Source: DATKWD01 sp963704815 (GTDB lineage: Bacteria; Actinomycetota; Acidimicrobiia; Acidimicrobiales; Salinilacustritrichaceae). From it: DNA of 64,000 bases. A model generated the notes under the pieces. It saw nothing but the letters and a program-made list of their open reading frames with translations. It had not been told where the DNA came from and did no database searches. Location of the stretch: NCBI GenBank assembly GCA_963704815.1, contig CAVPHU010000001.1, positions 1,240,001-1,304,000 of the forward strand, in the 5' to 3' direction. Position 1 is the stretch's first letter. Every line of letters starts with the position of its first letter. Both the position numbers and the translations under genes were made by a program. This document shows positions 31,110 through 41,229 of the stretch, piece by piece.

Positions 31110-32281
31110 GCCAGGTCGCCCGGAAGCAGCGGCTCGGTGATCAGCCGCTCGAACCTCGCCGGGTCGCCGTCGACGAAGCTGCGGCACAGCGGGAGACCCT
31201 CGACGTAGCACGAGATGTAGGCCCGCCAGGTGGGGCTGGTCATGAACTGCACGGCTTTGGTGGCACGTTCGGTCGACATGAGGCCCCAGCGCATGGCGTA
31301 GGCGATCACGTCGTCGGCGTCGGCCCCTTCCTCGTGCAGCAACATCCCGATGTTGCCCCGAACCGCGCCCAGGGCTTCTCCGGCCTGACGCACGCGGGCG
31401 ACGACCTCGGGGTCGTACGCGATGCCCAGCGGCCGGAGGTGCTCGGCCGCGAAGGCCTCCCGGTCGTCGACGAGCACCTCGAGGCCCAGATCGGCCAGTC
31501 CTTCGGCCAGGAGGCACTGAGGTGTGCCGACCAGGAAGATCGTCTCCTCGAGGTGGCCGTGGCTCCGCACGAGGCCGACCTCCTTGCGGCTGTGCTCGGT
31601 GTGGTGACCCGGGTAGGCCTCGTGGGCCACGAGGTGGGCCAGGCTCAACGACAGCACCGGCAGGTCGGTGTTGATGGCCACCCGGCTGCGCAGGTCGCCG
31701 AGGTAGTAGTTGAAGCCCGACCACGGCTCGTCGGTCACCAGTTCGAAGTCGATGTGCTCACCGTCGGGGAGGCCGAACGCCTCGTCCGTGCGTGCCCGCA
31801 GGTCGTCGGCCAGGCTGTCGATCGCGGGGCGCAGCTTGTCGGCTGGGACCGCTTGGGCCTCCCGCCAGCTCACGTAACGCTCGGCCAGAGGGCCGTCGCC
31901 CGGCAGCACGTCGTCGAGCGCTCGGTGGGCGGCCTCGAACTCGCTCTCGTCGCGCATCGTCGGCCGCACCCCGTAAGAGGTGTCGACCTCGTCGACATAG
32001 GAGAGGTGCTCGCCGGCGAGCTTGCGGGCCGACGCATGGAGCCCCACGGTCTGCGCACGGATCCAACGGCGCCGCTGGGCCCCGATCTCTGCGTCGTCGG
32101 CACCAGCGTCGAGGTCGGCGATCAGCCGGGCCGCATCGTCGCGAAGCCGCGCCGGGTCGATGATCGGCGCCGCGTCGACCCGCTGCCGCAGGTCCTCGGG
32201 GCCGTAGTACGCATCGACGAACCCGTCGACATGGCGACCGAGCCGCAACCCGAGTTCGAGATACCGCTCGACCACACCCAT
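31103..32281 (-). CDS. DUF885-family putative metallopeptidase
   Basis: A 392-residue protein of the DUF885 group, related to M32-like zinc carboxypeptidases. The metal motif is AHEAYPGHHTEH (H-E-x-x-x-x-H-H form), and a downstream acidic ligand is probable in LLAEGLADLGLE. No signal peptide is visible. The start ATG 32281 lies 8 nt after a TAGGGT box. The longer frame up to 32359 would be translated from the palindromic repeat at 32301-32352 and is therefore rejected. Confidence 0.8.
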   Translation of the reverse strand: MGVVERYLELGLRLGRHVDGFVDAYYGPEDLRQRVDAAPIIDPARLRDDAARLIADLDAGADDAEIGAQRRRWIRAQTVGLHASARKLAGEHLSYVDEVDTSYGVRPTMRDESEFEAAHRALDDVLPGDGPLAERYVSWREAQAVPADKLRPAIDSLADDLRARTDEAFGLPDGEHIDFELVTDEPWSGFNYYLGDLRSRVAINTDLPVLSLSLAHLVAHEAYPGHHTEHSRKEVGLVRSHGHLEETIFLVGTPQCLLAEGLADLGLEVLVDDREAFAAEHLRPLGIAYDPEVVARVRQAGEALGAVRGNIGMLLHEEGADADDVIAYAMRWGLMSTERATKAVQFMTSPTWRAYISCYVEGLPLCRSFVDGDPARFERLITEPLLPGDLAA

Positions 32282-32289
32282 GCCCAGCG

Positions 32290-32295
32290 ACCCTA
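32290..32295 (-). promoter_or_regulatory. -10 box of leaderless promoter, DUF885 gene
   Basis: TAGGGT on the minus strand ends 8 nt before the ATG at 32281. Confidence 0.45.
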
Positions 32296-32300
32296 CCCAC

Positions 32301-32352
32301 GGTTCTGGTGCACCCATGTTGTCGCGAGCAACAACTTGCGATGACCAGAACC
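32301..32352. repeat. Imperfect palindromic repeat, left flank of the DUF559 gene
   Basis: GGTTCTGGT (32301-32309) pairs with ACCAGAACC (32344-32352), with further inner pairing GTTGT (32318-32322) with ACAAC (32331-32335). Positions 32302-32322 are an exact direct repeat of 33448-33468, on the other side of the DUF559 gene. Confidence 0.7.
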
Positions 32353-32355
32353 CGG

Positions 32356-33403
32356 TCATCCACGAAGAGGCACGACTGCTCGGGGATCGACCGGCAGCAC
32401 CAATGCGCCGGCGGGGTCAGGCCAGGGGCACGAAGGTGAGTGCAGGACACCGAACTCCCTCGACCGCGCCATCGCTCTGGCCGAATCGAGAACGGCGATG
32501 ACCGCTCGATCGAACCTCCAGAGGTCATCCTCCCAGATCACGGCGACCACGAACCCTGCGTCGTTGAACCGCCGCGTACCGAGCGAGGTCCGCATCTCGA
32601 TCCGACAAGGACGAGTGATGGATCACGCTGTTGACCTCGACAACCAGCGGAAGCGAGGGATCGCGGAAGTCCACCCGTCCGATGGTCTCGTGGCCGCCGG
32701 CCACCACTTGGCGCCGGAGCGGCGGGCGTGCGGCTCGAGCGATCAGTGCTTCGAAGCGCTGCTCGTTCCCGCTCTCGGTCGGACTCGAGCCAGGGGGACG
32801 CTCCTTGGCGAGAGCCCGCAAGATGCTCGAACCAGCCCGTCCCCGCTCGTGGATGTCATCGACGATCTCGTGAAGCGCGGCCCACGTCACGAGGCCCGCG
32901 ACGTTTGCGTCATCGAGCAGCCGACCGATGCGGCGACAGCCACGCTCGAATCGGCGAGGATCGCTGAACCGGGACGCTTCGGACCAGATCGCTCGCATGA
33001 CCGTTTCGGTCGTCACGCCCCGGTGCACGGTCACGTCGTGGGCGCGCACGTCACGGAGCAGGTGAAGCGTCCCGAGCTGGACCCCCCGCGTCCCGAAGGA
33101 TCGTGGCCTGGCCACGTGGACCTGACGGAGGTCGAACCCGCGCAGGTCGAACCATGCGAGCGTCGATGGCCCGTGCAACATGGCGCCTCGACCTGCATCG
33201 AGCACGGCGGCCAACGCGTGCTGTTCGACGGTCTCGGCCGACCCGACCGATCGGAGTACCCGCGGGGACGGTGCCACCCATCGACCATTCCGGCGCGCAC
33301 GCCACCAGTGGTCGATGGTGAGCCCGATGCGGGCGAGATGGGCCCGCCCGACAAGACCATGCTGAGTCGCAGCGAGATCGAGCATCCGTGATTCCCAAGA
33401 CAT
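32356..33403 (-). CDS. AbiEi-like / DUF559 endonuclease-like protein (frame interrupted)
   Basis: About 348 residues after removing one extra base near 32570. The N-terminal part (DLAATQHGLVGRAHLARIGL, then A-M-L-H-G-P-S-T-L-A-W-F) resembles AbiEi-type winged-helix proteins. The C-terminal part (GRVDFRDPSLPLVVEVNSVI-H-H, D-A-D-L-A-R-Y-A-A, then N-D-A-G-F-V-V-A-V-I-W) is a DUF559 Vsr-like nuclease fold with plausible acidic metal ligands (D and E-V-N). ATG 33403 is chosen because frames above it enter the flanking hairpin. Related proteins are often multicopy in actinobacteria and suspected of defence or mobile-element roles; none is proven here. Confidence 0.68.
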
Positions 33404-33445
33404 CCCGCCATGATGTCGACCACCCCTGACAGCAACGGCTGAGCC

Positions 33446-33499
33446 TCGTTCTGGTGCACCCATGTTGTGCTTCAGCACAACATGGGTGCACCAGAACGA
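33446..33499. repeat. Perfect 26-bp inverted repeat, right flank of the DUF559 gene
   Basis: Arms 33446-33471 and 33474-33499 are exact reverse complements separated by TC. The left arm contains the same 21-nt sequence found at 32302-32322. As RNA this makes a very stable hairpin just after the PPOX-family gene (minus strand), where it could terminate transcription; it is also a candidate recombination or mobility signal. Confidence 0.85.
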
Positions 33500-33503
33500 A
33501 TCT

Positions 33504-33965
33504 TCAGTAGGTGCCGCCGAGCTTGGTGTGGTCCCAGCTGACGATCTTGTCGATCTTCATCCTGACGCCGAACCGCTTTGCCCCGGTCTGGAGCAGGATC
33601 GGTTCCATCTGGTCGTCCTCGATCGGGCCGAAGTAGCGCGTGACGACGGCGGCGCCGATCTCGGCGATGTCGTCCCATTCGGTGACCACCTCGCCGCGGC
33701 CGACGAGCTCGACCCCGCGCAGTTCCTCGTAGGCGTCGCCGGTCTCGACGAGTCCGGTGATGCGCTCGTCGCGTTGCAGGTTGAGGATCTTCTGGCTCTT
33801 GTTGTAGGTCCAGAAGACGCAGTCGCCGTCGAGCATGGCGTACCACATGGCCACCAGGTGGATCGTTCCGTCGTGGTTGTAGGTGGCGGTGTTGAGCGTG
33901 TGCACACCATCGAGGTAGGCCGCCACCTCGTCGTCGGTCATCTTGATCTGATCTCTTCGGCTCAC
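33504..33965 (-). CDS. Pyridoxamine 5'-phosphate oxidase-family (F420/FMN-binding) protein
   Basis: A 153-residue split-barrel flavin-binding protein. The opening K-M-T-D-D-E-V-A-A-Y-L, the strand pattern around T-I-H-L-V-A-M-W-Y and V-F-W-T-Y-N-K-S-Q-K, and the C-terminal R-F-G-V-R-M-K-I-D-K fit actinobacterial PPOX proteins, many of which use F420 rather than FMN. The substrate is unknown. Its GTG start overlaps the stop of the preceding gene by 4 bp. A strong hairpin follows its stop codon. Confidence 0.78.
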   Translation of the reverse strand: MSRRDQIKMTDDEVAAYLDGVHTLNTATYNHDGTIHLVAMWYAMLDGDCVFWTYNKSQKILNLQRDERITGLVETGDAYEELRGVELVGRGEVVTEWDDIAEIGAAVVTRYFGPIEDDQMEPILLQTGAKRFGVRMKIDKIVSWDHTKLGGTY

Positions 33966-34784
33966 CAGGAGCCTCCTTGGTTTCCGACGTCCTTGAACAG
34001 CTCGACCGCGACCGGGCAGTCGGTGCGGCGGATCGCGATGTCGGGCGACTGCGGCCCCTTCGGCCCCACGATCTGATCGACGAGATCGAGCGGAACGATG
34101 TCGTCGTCGAGCTCCCACAGATCGTCGTGGCCCGGATCGCGTCGCGCCAGCATCCCCTCCCACATGCGGTCGGGAAGGAGGCGGCCGACCCCGGCCACCA
34201 GCCAGACCGGAATCCCCGCCTCGCGGGCGAGCAGGGCCGCGGGCAACGACCCGGCGACGGCGAGCGCGTGCGTCGGGCCCACCGCGTCGGACTCGATCAC
34301 GACGAGCGTCGAGGAGGCCACGGCACCGGCCATCCGATCGGGGGTGATGTCGACGGCTTCGCTGTCAGCCCGGTAGAGCCGTTGCACGAGGCCCGTCGCC
34401 TCGCCGCCGACATCGACGGCCAGCACGGTCGCGTCGCCCCGTTTCACCAACGCCTCGCCGGCGATCTCGGGCCACCCGATCACGCACACCGTCGCGTCGT
34501 CGGGCAACGAGTAGCCCAGAGCCCCGCCGGTGCGGTCGTCCTCGATCTCCTCGAGCGAGTGCCAGGCCTCGTCGCCGCGGATGCTCTCCCACCAGCACAC
34601 GGGCACAGAGCCACCACAACGGGCCGCTCGTCGGGTGTCGATCGATGATCCGGCGACACGCCGTCACGAGCCCGATGGGGTCGTCACTGAACCCCGACAG
34701 CGCCGCGGCGGTCTCGCGCACCAGCGTCGCCTGCTCGACCCCGCCGGCCCGGGCGACGTAGCGAAGACGCTCGATGGGATGCAT
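33962..34784 (-). CDS. Conserved hypothetical protein, possibly eIF2B-related fold (frame interrupted)
   Basis: About 273 residues once one extra base near 34588 is removed. The N-terminal part (MHPIERLRYVARAGG, then L-W-W-L-C-A-R-V-L-V) is joined to a Rossmann-like C-terminal part (D-D-A-T-V-C-V-I-G-W-P-E-I-A-G-E-A-L, S-T-L-V-V-I-E-S-D-A-V-G, P-V-W-L-V-A-G-V-G-R). The latter reminds me of eIF2B/ribose-1,5-bisphosphate isomerase-like domains, but I am not sure. The ATG at 34784 is 7 nt after a TACCGT box. It is co-transcribed with the PPOX gene. Confidence 0.55.
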
Positions 34785-34791
34785 CGTCGGG

Positions 34792-34840
34792 ACGGTAGCG
34801 CGGCCCGACTTGAAGCCACCGGCCGCGGATTCGGTAGCGT
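34792..34840. promoter_or_regulatory. Divergent leaderless promoters
   Basis: TACCGT (minus strand, 34797 to 34792) ends 7 nt before ATG 34784, and TAGCGT (plus strand, 34835-34840) ends 8 nt before GTG 34849. Confidence 0.5.
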
Positions 34841-34848
34841 CGCCCCTC

Positions 34849-35340
34849 GTGGCAACCGATGCCCCTGCTGATCTCGTGCTGACTCCCCTCAACGGTGAGC
34901 CGCGCACGCTCGCCGAGCAGTTGACGACGTTCCACCTGGCCGCCGTCGTGCTCGACCCGTTCACCAACGAGAGCGCCTGGATCATCGACTCGGCGGGCAC
35001 GTTGCTCGACACGTTCAGCGGCGCCGACGTCCGGGTGGCGTTCGTCGTGACCGGAACCGCCGCTCAGGCTCGTGAGTTCCTGGGCCCGTGGGCCGACAGG
35101 CTGTTCACGTTCGCCGATCCCGACCGGGAGCTCGTGAAGGGGCTCGGCCTGGAACGGCTCCCGGCATTCGTCCACATCGGGCAGGACGGAACCACCAACG
35201 GCGCTGCCGAAGGATGGGAACCCTCGGAGTGGCGTGACGTCGCCGATCACCTCGCCACGATCATGAGCTGGAGCCGGCCCAACATCCCGGCCCCGGGCGA
35301 TCCTGCCCCCTACGCCGGATCGGCCGCCCTGGACGCCTGA
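34849..35340 (+). CDS. Thioredoxin/redoxin-fold protein without CxxC
   Basis: A 163-residue protein. The strand order (L-A-A-V-V-L-D-P-F-T-N, then V-R-V-A-F-V-V-T-G, and L-P-A-F-V-H-I-G with a cis-proline-like L-P-A) suggests a peroxiredoxin or thioredoxin fold, but it contains no cysteine at all, so it cannot act as a dithiol redox protein. It may be a structural or regulatory relative. Its 3' end overlaps the 3' end of fumC by 31 bp in convergent orientation. Start: GTG 8 nt after TAGCGT. Confidence 0.6.
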   Translation: MATDAPADLVLTPLNGEPRTLAEQLTTFHLAAVVLDPFTNESAWIIDSAGTLLDTFSGADVRVAFVVTGTAAQAREFLGPWADRLFTFADPDRELVKGLGLERLPAFVHIGQDGTTNGAAEGWEPSEWRDVADHLATIMSWSRPNIPAPGDPAPYAGSAALDA

Positions 35341-36728
35341 GCCATCCGGTCGACGTCGAGCACCCGGTCGACCTCCTCCTCGCTCATCAGCCCCCGGTCG
35401 AGCACGACCTCACGGATCGTCCGACCGCTGCCGATCGACTCCTTGACCACCTCGGACGCCGCCTCGTAGCCGATGTGCGGGTTGAGTGCCGTCGCGATGG
35501 CCGACGACGACTCGGCGAAGCGCCGCGCCCGATCGGGGTCGGCGGTGATCCCGTCGATGCAGCGGTCGGCGAACAGACGGCTCACGTTGGCCAGGAGGCG
35601 GATCGATTCGAGCACGTTGCGGGCGATCACGGGCAGGTAGACGTTCAACTCGAAGTTGCCCTGCGACCCGGCGAACGCGACGGCCGCATCGTTGCCGATG
35701 ACCTGGGCGCTCACCTGGGTGACGGCCTCGCAGATCACCGGGTTGACCTTCCCCGGCATGATCGAGCTCCCGGGTTGCAGATCGGGAAGCGCGATCTCGG
35801 CCAACCCGGCGGCCGGACCCGACGCCGCCCATCGCAGGTCGTTCGCGATCTTGATCAACCCGACCGCCGTCGCCCGGAGCTGGCCCGACAACTCGACGAG
35901 CCCGTCCTGAGCGCCCTGCGCGGCGAAGTGGTCGGGCGCCTCGACGAACGGGAGGCCGAACCGATCGGCCAGCGCGCCGATCACCCTCGGGGCGAACTCG
36001 ACCGGCGCGTTGATGCCGGTGCCGGTCGCGGTCCCGCCGAGCGCGAGGCGACACAGACGAGGCAGGGTCGACTCGAGCCGTTCGACGGCGGCGGCGACCT
36101 GCGCTCGATACCCGCCGAATTCCTGGCCGAGGGTGACCGGTGTCGCGTCCATCAAGTGGGTCCGTCCGGCCTTCACGACCCCGGCGAACTCGTCCGACTT
36201 CCGGCTGAGCGCTGCGGCCAGCTCGACCAGGGCCGGGAGGAGGTCCTCCGTCAGACCGACTGCGGCCGCAACGTGGATGGCGGTCGGCACCACGTCGTTG
36301 GAGGACTGCGAGGCATTGACGTGATCGTTCGGGTGGACCGTGGCGCTGACGTCTGGACCGGTGGCCAGCCGCTCGGCCGCGAGCGTGGCCACCACCTCGT
36401 TCACGTTCATGTTGCTCGAGGTGCCCGATCCGGTCTGGAACACGTCGATCGGGAACTGATCGTCCCATCCACCCTGTGCGACCTCGTCGGCCGCGGCGGC
36501 GATGGCCGACGCGACCTGGGCGTCGAGTCCGGCCACCCCCAGCGTGGCGTTCACCTTGGCAGCCTCGGCCTTGATGGCCGCCAGGGCGTGGACGAACGAC
36601 CGCTCCATCGTCGTCCCCGACACGGTGAAGTTCTCGACCGCACGCTGGGTCTGCGCCTGCCACTTCGCATCAGCGGGCACCCGCACGTCGCCCATCGAAT
36701 CGTGCTCGATCCGGAAGTCACCCGCCAT
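35310..36728 (-). CDS. fumC: Class II fumarate hydratase FumC
   Basis: A 472-residue member of the fumarase/aspartase superfamily that interconverts fumarate and malate in the TCA cycle, with no metal cofactor. Signature sequences: FQTGSGTSSNMNVNEV, N-D-H-V-N-A-S-Q-S-S-N-D, GRTHLMDATPVTLGQE and the catalytic loop GSSIMPGKVNP. The ATG at 36728 sits 6 nt after a -10 hexamer that is one half of a perfect palindrome shared with the divergent methyltransferase gene. A class I fumarase is encoded 2.8 kb away. Confidence 0.95.
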   Translation of the reverse strand: MAGDFRIEHDSMGDVRVPADAKWQAQTQRAVENFTVSGTTMERSFVHALAAIKAEAAKVNATLGVAGLDAQVASAIAAAADEVAQGGWDDQFPIDVFQTGSGTSSNMNVNEVVATLAAERLATGPDVSATVHPNDHVNASQSSNDVVPTAIHVAAAVGLTEDLLPALVELAAALSRKSDEFAGVVKAGRTHLMDATPVTLGQEFGGYRAQVAAAVERLESTLPRLCRLALGGTATGTGINAPVEFAPRVIGALADRFGLPFVEAPDHFAAQGAQDGLVELSGQLRATAVGLIKIANDLRWAASGPAAGLAEIALPDLQPGSSIMPGKVNPVICEAVTQVSAQVIGNDAAVAFAGSQGNFELNVYLPVIARNVLESIRLLANVSRLFADRCIDGITADPDRARRFAESSSAIATALNPHIGYEAASEVVKESIGSGRTIREVVLDRGLMSEEEVDRVLDVDRMAQASRAADPA

Positions 36729-36734
36729 GCGCCG

Positions 36735-36744
36735 AGCCTAGGCT
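36735..36744. promoter_or_regulatory. Palindromic -10 element shared by two divergent leaderless genes
   Basis: AGCCTAGGCT reads the same on both strands. Each strand presents TAGGCT ending exactly 6 nt before an ATG (36728 on minus, 36751 on plus). The 22 bp between the two start codons therefore hold both core promoters. Confidence 0.6.
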
Positions 36745-36750
36745 GAGACG

Positions 36751-37635
36751 ATGTCCTCCCGATCGAGTTCGGGTGCCGGGTCCCGGTCGGAGCCGAGGGT
36801 CGAGGAGCCGCTGCTCGACTCGGCGCTGACGGCGCTCGAGCAGGCCCCGACGACGTGCCCGAGCGGTGAGCACAGCTGCATGGCCTATCACCAGCTCTGG
36901 CCCTGGCTCCGCCTCCTCGACCTGGCCTCGTCACCCGAGCGTCAGGGCGGCTTCTTCGCAGAACAACTCAGGGCCGTCCGCCGCACCGATCCGCCGACCG
37001 ACGTGCTGGTGTCGGGGTGCGCCGACCAGTCGATGCTCGCCCACGTCGCAGCCACGATCAGCCCGGTGCGCGCGACTGCGGTGGATGCCTGTCGAACCCC
37101 GCTCGAACTGTGTGCTCGGTTCGCGGCCGACCGCGACGACATCGACCTCGATCTCGTCCACGAAGACGTCCGCGACCTGCACGCCGGCCCGTTCGACCTC
37201 ATCTGCACCCACTCGTTCCTCTCGCAGTTCTCCCGAGACGATCGGCCGGGTCTGGTCGAGGCCTGGCGGCGTCTCGTCAAGCCGGACGGACGCGTCATCA
37301 CCTCGACCCGGCTCGACCCGTCCGGAACCGGTGGGACCTTCGACGTGCGCGCCGGCACGGCGTTCGTCGAGCGGGTGTCAACCGCAGCGGCCGCCGACGA
37401 CCGACCCCTGGTCCGAGACCGCGCCGATGACCTCCGCGCCATCGCCCAGCAGTACGTGCGATCGCTCCGGGTCCACCCCCTCGCGTCAGCCGAAGAGCTC
37501 GACGTGCTGTTCCGTGCCGCCGGGTTCAGTCAGGTCCGGGTCTCGATCCGACACATCGCGGGCGAGCCGCCCAACCGTGCCGGCCCAGGGATCCGGCAAG
37601 CTGCCGACTACGCCGAGGTCGTCGCCTCGCCCTGA
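36751..37635 (+). CDS. Class I SAM-dependent methyltransferase-like protein
   Basis: A 294-residue protein with a Rossmann-type methyltransferase core. TDVLVSGCADQSMLAHVA stands where the usual glycine-rich SAM loop would be, followed by A-T-A-V-D-A-C-R-T-P and F-D-L-I-C-T-H-S-F-L-S-Q-F, then W-R-R-L-V-K-P-D-G-R-V. The G-C-A-D-Q variant of the SAM loop is not standard, so activity is uncertain. The N-terminal 60 residues are extra. Its 3' end overlaps the ferritin-like gene by 28 bp in convergent orientation. Confidence 0.7.
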   Translation: MSSRSSSGAGSRSEPRVEEPLLDSALTALEQAPTTCPSGEHSCMAYHQLWPWLRLLDLASSPERQGGFFAEQLRAVRRTDPPTDVLVSGCADQSMLAHVAATISPVRATAVDACRTPLELCARFAADRDDIDLDLVHEDVRDLHAGPFDLICTHSFLSQFSRDDRPGLVEAWRRLVKPDGRVITSTRLDPSGTGGTFDVRAGTAFVERVSTAAAADDRPLVRDRADDLRAIAQQYVRSLRVHPLASAEELDVLFRAAGFSQVRVSIRHIAGEPPNRAGPGIRQAADYAEVVASP

Positions 37636-38430
37636 GGGATTTCGACTCCGAATCGGCTCCAGGCCTCCGGAAGCGGCGGGACGGACCCTTCCTGAATCGC
37701 CGCCCAGTCACCGGCGGTCAACGGTCGCCCGAACTGCTCGTCGCGCATGCGAACCCGCGCGTGGCACTGCTCGACGACCAACTGGGCGAGCCGTTGCCAC
37801 TCCGACGCGGTCCACTCGTCCGATGCGAGGGAGAGGCGCGCTGCGCATGTGCGCCACCTCGTCGTCGTACACGGGGCCGCATGCGGCTGCGATGACGTCA
37901 TCTGCGGGGCCGCATCCGGCACGCCCCATTCCTTCGGCATAGAGGGTGCAGCACCCGCCTTCGGTGAACGCCGAGGCCACGACGCCGACGAGGCCGGACG
38001 TCTGCACGTGCCGGGCCCGGACCTCCGCCAGTTCCCGGTTCGCGTGCCAGTCCCCCTCCGCCGACAGCGACCTGGGGTCGAGCCGCCGCCCGCTCAGCTC
38101 GGCGAACGCATCGGCGAAGCGGCCGAAGTGGTCGAGTTCCTCACGTGCCTCGTGCAGCGAGGCCATCAGCGCCTGCCGGGCTCGTGGGTCGGCGGCATGG
38201 GCGATTCCCTCGGCGACCTCGTCGAGGCGGGGCGTCATCCCGTCACACAGTTCCTTGTATGCCTGGCGCCGCAACCAGACCAGGTCGGCCTCGACCGACC
38301 GCGAGGGGGCGTCCCAATAGCGCTGGAAGACCAGCGCCTCGGCCGCGAACCACGGAGCCGACGCGGCCACCACGTCGGCCGGACCCGGCACGTCTGGGCG
38401 TTCGTGCGCGGTTCGGTTGGCTGCGCTCAT
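37608..38430 (-). CDS. Ferritin-like diiron-fold protein (frame interrupted)
   Basis: About 273 residues after removing one extra base near 37836. A four-helix ferritin-like fold is suggested by repeated carboxylate/histidine helices: A-S-L-H-E-A-R-E-E-L-D-H-F, A-S-A-F-T-E-G-G-C-C-T-L-Y-A-E-G and V-Y-D-D-E-V-A-H-M, which together supply E-x-x-H ligands for two irons. The role could be oxygen activation or iron handling. The start is ATG 38430 or the GTG immediately before it. The C-terminal 100 residues are only in frame after the correction. Confidence 0.62.
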
Positions 38431-38509
38431 CACGGCTCTAGCATGCCCCGATCAGGTCTCGACCGATCAGCCGACGATTTCGGCGTGCACGTCGATCGAC
38501 GTCGGGCCG

Positions 38510-39532
38510 GTGCGCACGAGCCTCGACGGCACGACCTCGACGGTCGAGGCCGATGTCGACGGCCTCCCGATCTGGTTCCGATCCGACGACCTCAGCCTGC
38601 GGGCGAGCCCCGAGGCGTTCGGCTCGGCGCTCCTCGTCGCCGCCGTGCAGCAGCGAAGACGGCTCCGGCTGGCCGACCGCGTCGACCCTGTCTGGCTTCA
38701 GGGAGCACGTGCGGTGCCGGCGATCGTGGGAGCGTGGTGGGACTCACCCGACCTCCCTCCGGCGGCTCGTGCCCGCCGGTCACCCGACGGCTCGCTTCGG
38801 ACCGCGACCGAGACCGGCCTCTGCTTCACCTGCGGCGTCGACTCGTTCCACGCCCTCGACGCATCGGGACTCACCCCCGACCTCCTCGTGTTCGCCGCGG
38901 GCTACGACATCCCGCTCGACGACGGGGCGCGCCTCGCCGACGTGATCGCACGCATCCGACTCGTGGCGGACGCACGGCAGATCGATGCCGCGGTGATCCA
39001 GACGAATCTGCGGAGCCACCCGTCGTTCGCCGCGGTGAACTGGGAGCGGACCCACGGCGGCACGCTCGCGGCACTCGGCCATCTCCTGGACCACCGGATC
39101 GGCACGCTCGCGCTCGCGTCGAGCTTCACCATCGAGCACGCTCGGCCGTGGGGTTCGCGCTGGGACCTCGATCCGCTGTGGTCGTCGACCGTCATGCAGG
39201 TGAGCCACGTCGGTCACGACCGGCGGCGCGAGGAGAAGATCGCCGACCTCGGAGACGACGAACTGGCCTGGCGGCACCTCCAGGTGTGCTGGGAGCACCA
39301 CGACCGCGTCGGCAACTGCGGACGGTGCGACAAGTGCCTGGTGACCGCTGCGGGCATCGCGGCCGCCGACCGCACGGTGGAGGGATTCCCCGGTGGCAAC
39401 GACCTGATCGACGCCATCGAGTCGCTCCCGTCCACGATCTACGCGAACAGCTACCGCCGGATGCTCGGGGGCGACGTGCTGCCGCCGTACCTCCGCGATG
39501 CGGCGCGGTCGTTGCTCGAGCGGTCGGCCTGA
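38510..39532 (+). CDS. PP-loop ATPase-like protein with a C-terminal zinc motif
   Basis: About 340 residues. The segment GLCFTCGVDSFHALDASGL resembles the PP-loop S-G-G-x-D-S of ATP pyrophosphatases but with T-C-G-V-D-S; QueC-like enzymes end with a Cys4 zinc motif, and here V-G-N-C-G-R-C-D-K-C-L is present near residue 285. An adenylating enzyme is the best guess; the substrate is unknown. The start is uncertain: GTG 38510 begins just before the conserved region, while TTG 38417 would overlap the divergent ferritin-like gene. Confidence 0.6.
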   Translation: MRTSLDGTTSTVEADVDGLPIWFRSDDLSLRASPEAFGSALLVAAVQQRRRLRLADRVDPVWLQGARAVPAIVGAWWDSPDLPPAARARRSPDGSLRTATETGLCFTCGVDSFHALDASGLTPDLLVFAAGYDIPLDDGARLADVIARIRLVADARQIDAAVIQTNLRSHPSFAAVNWERTHGGTLAALGHLLDHRIGTLALASSFTIEHARPWGSRWDLDPLWSSTVMQVSHVGHDRRREEKIADLGDDELAWRHLQVCWEHHDRVGNCGRCDKCLVTAAGIAAADRTVEGFPGGNDLIDAIESLPSTIYANSYRRMLGGDVLPPYLRDAARSLLERSA

Positions 39533-39563
39533 GACCGGCTCCGAACGGGGCGATGCCGTGCAA

Positions 39564-39569
39564 TACGGT
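39564..39569 (+). promoter_or_regulatory. -10 box of leaderless promoter, class I fumarase
   Basis: TACGGT ends 7 nt before the GTG at 39577. Confidence 0.5.
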
Positions 39570-39576
39570 TCTCCGG

Positions 39577-41214
<1,638 letters not shown>

Positions 41215-41229
41215 ACCGCTCGACGACCG

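Noticed and set aside
32282..32359. Upstream extension of the DUF885 gene
   Set aside because: The extra residues come from the palindromic repeat, and the TAGGGT -10 box would lie inside the coding region.
33404..33478. Upstream extension of the DUF559 gene
   Set aside because: It is encoded by the 26-bp hairpin and resembles the rejected DUF885 extension only because both come from the same repeat.
32301..33499. Insertion sequence
   Set aside because: No transposase is encoded between the repeats and no target-site duplication could be identified; described instead as a palindrome-flanked gene.
37747..39576. N-terminal extension of the class I fumarase frame over more than 600 codons
   Set aside because: It covers the antisense of the ferritin-like gene and an out-of-frame copy of the PP-loop gene; conserved fumarase sequence starts only after GTG 39577.
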